Source: Bdellovibrionales bacterium
GTDB taxonomy: Bacteria; Bdellovibrionota; UBA1018
DNA length: 5,577 nt
Reading direction: 5' to 3'
Assembly (NCBI GenBank): GCA_018968995.1
Contig: JAGWZD010000151.1
Span: 1 to 5,577, forward strand
The position numbers were made by a program, and so were the translations under genes. Positions 3,522 through 5,577 of this stretch are shown here, piece by piece. The notes below the pieces were generated by a model, which saw only the letters and a program-made list of their open reading frames with translations, was not told the DNA's origin and did no database searches. Numbering within the stretch: position 1 is the first letter of the stretch; each line of letters opens with the position of its first letter.

Positions 3522-5357
3522 GTGAGGGACATGGGTTTGAAGCATCAGAGGGCATCACGGCTATTGCTAGCGGTGGTGCTGGTGGTCAGCTTGGGCGGTT
3601 GCTTCGGCTCCGAGGACGAGCCCTCGTGCGTGTCCGACGCCCCGGTTTCATCGAACTTCACCTTGTCGGGGTCGGTGACCTTCGGTTACGCGCCTTCCTC
3701 TTTGGTTTCGGGCAAGGGAGTGCTCAAGCTTTCTTCGATTGAGCAAAAACCCTCGCGTCGAATCGTTGTTCAAGCGGTTGATAACTGCGATCGTCCAGTC
3801 TCAGAGACCCTGACCGATGACCAGGGCTACTACAAGCTCTCGGTTCCCGGGAACCGCGTCAGAGTGCGAGCCCTGAGTCGTTTGTACACCAGTAACTTTG
3901 CGACCCGTCCTCAAAATGGAACCAGCTTCAGCACAGCCTGTTCGGGCCCTGTGAGTTGGGATGTACAAGTCGTCGACAATACTTCGTCCCAGTCGTTCTA
4001 TGCCTATCGAACCGCTTCGCTTTATTCTGCCTCTAGCAACGCTGCTGATTTAGATATTCCTCTGGAGTTCGACACTGCTGCTGGAAGATACACCGATCGC
4101 ACCGCTGCGCCTTTTGCGATTGCCGATACGATTGTGGAGTCTTTAGAAAAGATTTGTCGTGCGGACCCTTCAGTAAGATTTCCTCAGCTGATGGTCAACT
4201 GGAGTGTGCGCAATGTGAATGCTTCAGGACAGAAGAGTCTGGGGCAAATCGGAACCTCACATTTCACGGTTGAGGCGGGGCGTCCACAGCTCTACATTTT
4301 GGGCAAAGAAAATGTCGATACCGATGAATTTGACTCTCATGTGATTGCTCACGAATTTGGGCATTATCTAGAATACAGCCTGTATCGATCGGATACCTTG
4401 GGTGGGTCGCATTCGTTGAGTGATCGACTCGATCCTCGTGTTGCTTTTGGTGAGGGTTACGGCAATGCATTCTCAGCGATTGCGACTGGAGATCCGATTT
4501 ACGTCGACTCGATGGGTAGCTATCAGCGAAATGGCGACACGATGAACATTGCGCTGTCGCCTAAAAGTGCGCCGAGTAATGGAATTCACAACGAGAGCAG
4601 CGTGCAGTATTTTCTTTGGAAGCTTTACGACAATAAGCAACGAGACTTTAGTCGAATCCATCAAGTCTTAAAAAACTTTCAGAGTAATTCTCCTGCTTTT
4701 ACGACCTTGCTGACTTTCGCGGCCCACTACAATGCTCAGTTTGGCGGGAGTAGTGAGTCCCTGAGAAGTCTCTGGGAGACAGAGCTTGAAACGCCCTACC
4801 ATGCGCTCTGTGCAACCCCGCAATGTACAGGTTTGGCAAACGATGTTGCGGATCCTTTTGACTCAAAACAACTGATTGGCTCGGCTTATTCCGTAGCAAG
4901 GACTTACGGTGGCCAAAGCCGACCAGCAGCCTTCTGGAATTTTTATAAGCCCCTGAGATTGAATGTACCCCACGTTGCGGATGGTCATGATGTGGTGGAG
5001 TCGGGTGGCAGTTCATACCCCTATAATAAGTTGGGATATGTTCGATGGTATACTTACAAGCACGAAACCTCATCGGGCAATGTGCTGGTCGCGGTCACGA
5101 ATCTCGATGGAGGGCAGAAAGCCTGCGCTGCCAAAGACTATCTGGATCTTTACGTGTTCGGAAGTTCTGGGGCCTCCTCCGGGCAGCGATTGCTTACTGC
5201 AGATGAAGGGGCCACGGGATGCCCCAGCGTTAGCTTTTATGCTGAACAAGGTAAGACTTACGTCCTTACCGTGAATGGGGCAGTGGCGGGGTTGCATACC
5301 ACCACGACTAGTCCAAACGGCGGAATTTCGAGTTATAATATTAATGTCACGAGATGA
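3522..5357 (+). CDS. Secreted lipoprotein zinc metalloprotease (HEFGH), with N-terminal beta domain and C-terminal beta-sandwich
   Basis: Numbered from GTG 3522, the 611-residue product begins with a lipoprotein signal: RASRLLLAVVLVVSLGGC, with lipobox LGGC and lipidated C27. F28 follows, not Asp, so by the E. coli sorting rule it would go to the outer membrane. Residues about 45-120 (SGSVTFGY, then TDDQGYYKLSVP at 98-109) resemble a carboxypeptidase-regulatory-like beta domain. The catalytic part has HVIAHEFGHYLEY (273-285): H277 and H281 bind zinc and E278 is catalytic; E311 in FGEGYGNAFSA (309-319) is the likely third ligand, giving a gluzincin-like HExxH-29-E spacing. The last ~100 residues (VLVAVTNLD, DLYVF, KTYVLTVNG) look like a pre-peptidase C-terminal beta-sandwich. 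Eight further cysteines, including C430/C435, suggest disulfides outside the cytoplasm. I recognise no named protease family. Start is uncertain: ATG 3531, or TTG 3537 with GAGGG 8 bases before it, leave the signal peptide intact. The next gene starts at or just after its stop. Confidence 0.87.
   Translation: MRDMGLKHQRASRLLLAVVLVVSLGGCFGSEDEPSCVSDAPVSSNFTLSGSVTFGYAPSSLVSGKGVLKLSSIEQKPSRRIVVQAVDNCDRPVSETLTDDQGYYKLSVPGNRVRVRALSRLYTSNFATRPQNGTSFSTACSGPVSWDVQVVDNTSSQSFYAYRTASLYSASSNAADLDIPLEFDTAAGRYTDRTAAPFAIADTIVESLEKICRADPSVRFPQLMVNWSVRNVNASGQKSLGQIGTSHFTVEAGRPQLYILGKENVDTDEFDSHVIAHEFGHYLEYSLYRSDTLGGSHSLSDRLDPRVAFGEGYGNAFSAIATGDPIYVDSMGSYQRNGDTMNIALSPKSAPSNGIHNESSVQYFLWKLYDNKQRDFSRIHQVLKNFQSNSPAFTTLLTFAAHYNAQFGGSSESLRSLWETELETPYHALCATPQCTGLANDVADPFDSKQLIGSAYSVARTYGGQSRPAAFWNFYKPLRLNVPHVADGHDVVESGGSSYPYNKLGYVRWYTYKHETSSGNVLVAVTNLDGGQKACAAKDYLDLYVFGSSGASSGQRLLTADEGATGCPSVSFYAEQGKTYVLTVNGAVAGLHTTTTSPNGGISSYNINVTR
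3524..3528 (+). promoter_or_regulatory. GAGGG ribosome site that bears on the lipoprotein start
   Basis: GAGGG lies only 2 bases before ATG 3531, too close for normal use, but 8 bases before TTG 3537, an ideal distance. The GTG at 3522 overlaps it and has only AAAGAG directly in front. Spacing therefore favours TTG 3537, whose product begins with a compact basic signal-peptide N-terminus, while codon preference favours ATG 3531. Confidence 0.4.
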
Positions 5358-5368
5358 TCTCGGGCTTG

Positions 5369-5372
5369 GGAG
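5369..5372 (+). promoter_or_regulatory. Ribosome site GGAG of the last gene
   Basis: GGAG lies 8 bases before ATG 5381, good spacing, and favours this start over the in-frame ATG 5354 that overlaps the stop of the preceding gene and has no comparable site. Confidence 0.5.
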
Positions 5373-5380
5373 ACAGGATC

Positions 5381-5577
5381 ATGGGTCTTTCGAAGGGGTG
5401 GAAAAAGAAGGGACTGATTCTCGCAGCGGTGATTGCTAGCGGGATCGGGTTCGTTCGGGTTGCTCATGAGAAATGGGATTCAGGCTGGCATCAATCCAAA
5501 GGACGAATGCTTGCTGGAGCGCGAGAGGTTCCTCTGGGGCATGGCGACCCTTGGTACGGTGGAAAGCCCACCCTTCC
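5381..5577 (+). CDS. Membrane-anchored protein of unknown function, N-terminal part (runs off right edge)
   Basis: Sixty-five complete codons are present and the frame stays open to the edge. The protein begins MGLSKGWKKK, then a hydrophobic stretch GLILAAVIASGIGFV (11-25), a typical uncleaved signal anchor or signal peptide with a positive start; no cysteine lipobox is seen. The following part is soluble, with VAHEKWDSGWHQSKGR (27-42) and GHGDPWYGG (53-61). I do not recognise a family. An alternative in-frame ATG at 5354 overlaps the lipoprotein stop as ATGA and would add 9 residues; GGAG at 5369-5372 favours 5381. Either way the gap to the preceding gene is under 25 bases, so the two are probably translated from one message and may work together in the cell envelope. 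Confidence 0.72.
   Translation, partial: MGLSKGWKKKGLILAAVIASGIGFVRVAHEKWDSGWHQSKGRMLAGAREVPLGHGDPWYGGKPTL

Noticed and set aside
4699..5297. Antisense and out-of-frame open stretches within the lipoprotein gene
   Set aside because: Composition is typical of shadow frames, and no start signal or motif was found. The lipoprotein frame is continuous and domain-bearing throughout.

Overview
The window looks like chromosomal DNA of a Gram-negative bacterium with moderate GC content. It encodes a lipoprotein with a clear lipobox and two probably exported or membrane-linked proteins. The genes are tightly packed, with no phage, insertion-sequence, CRISPR, tRNA or rRNA signal. The short arginine- and lysine-rich protein, the large lipoprotein protease and the style of the Mrp protein would suit a Bdellovibrio-like or deltaproteobacterial lineage. 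That placement is an impression, not something the sequence proves.

Layout, left to right. On the minus strand, running off the left edge, is the N-terminal part of an exported 5'-nucleotidase/cyclic phosphodiesterase-type metallophosphatase (1-362). A 174-base divergent spacer with two G/C-rich hairpins separates it from a plus-strand Mrp/ApbC-type P-loop iron-sulfur carrier ATPase (537-1655). Sixty-three bases further on is a 66-residue, extremely basic small protein (1719-1919). A G/C-rich dyad region (1926-1964) separates it from a convergent minus-strand mono-cluster ferredoxin (1966-2193). A 68-base divergent spacer leads to a plus-strand calcineurin-like metallophosphoesterase with an embedded hydrophobic segment (2262-3386); its forced GTG start sits at the expected transcription start of a TATACT -10 box. 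After a 135-base spacer with a recognisable promoter and an overlapping perfect inverted repeat comes a 600-residue zinc-metalloprotease lipoprotein (start near 3522-3537, end 5357). It is followed closely, or with a 4-base overlap, by the beginning of a membrane-anchored protein of unknown function that leaves the window on the right.

How the genes may work together. Mrp and the ferredoxin both belong to iron-sulfur metabolism, but they face each other and so are not one transcript. The lipoprotein protease and the last gene are the best candidates for an operon and for a shared envelope role. The two metallophosphoesterases belong to the same broad superfamily but differ in location: one has a signal peptide, the other looks cytoplasmic and membrane-associated. 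I did not find a clear new multi-gene system. The points most worth a second look are the Mrp protein without its C-terminal CxxC, the probable leaderless phosphoesterase message, the operator-like palindrome over the protease promoter, and the little-known protease lipoprotein itself.
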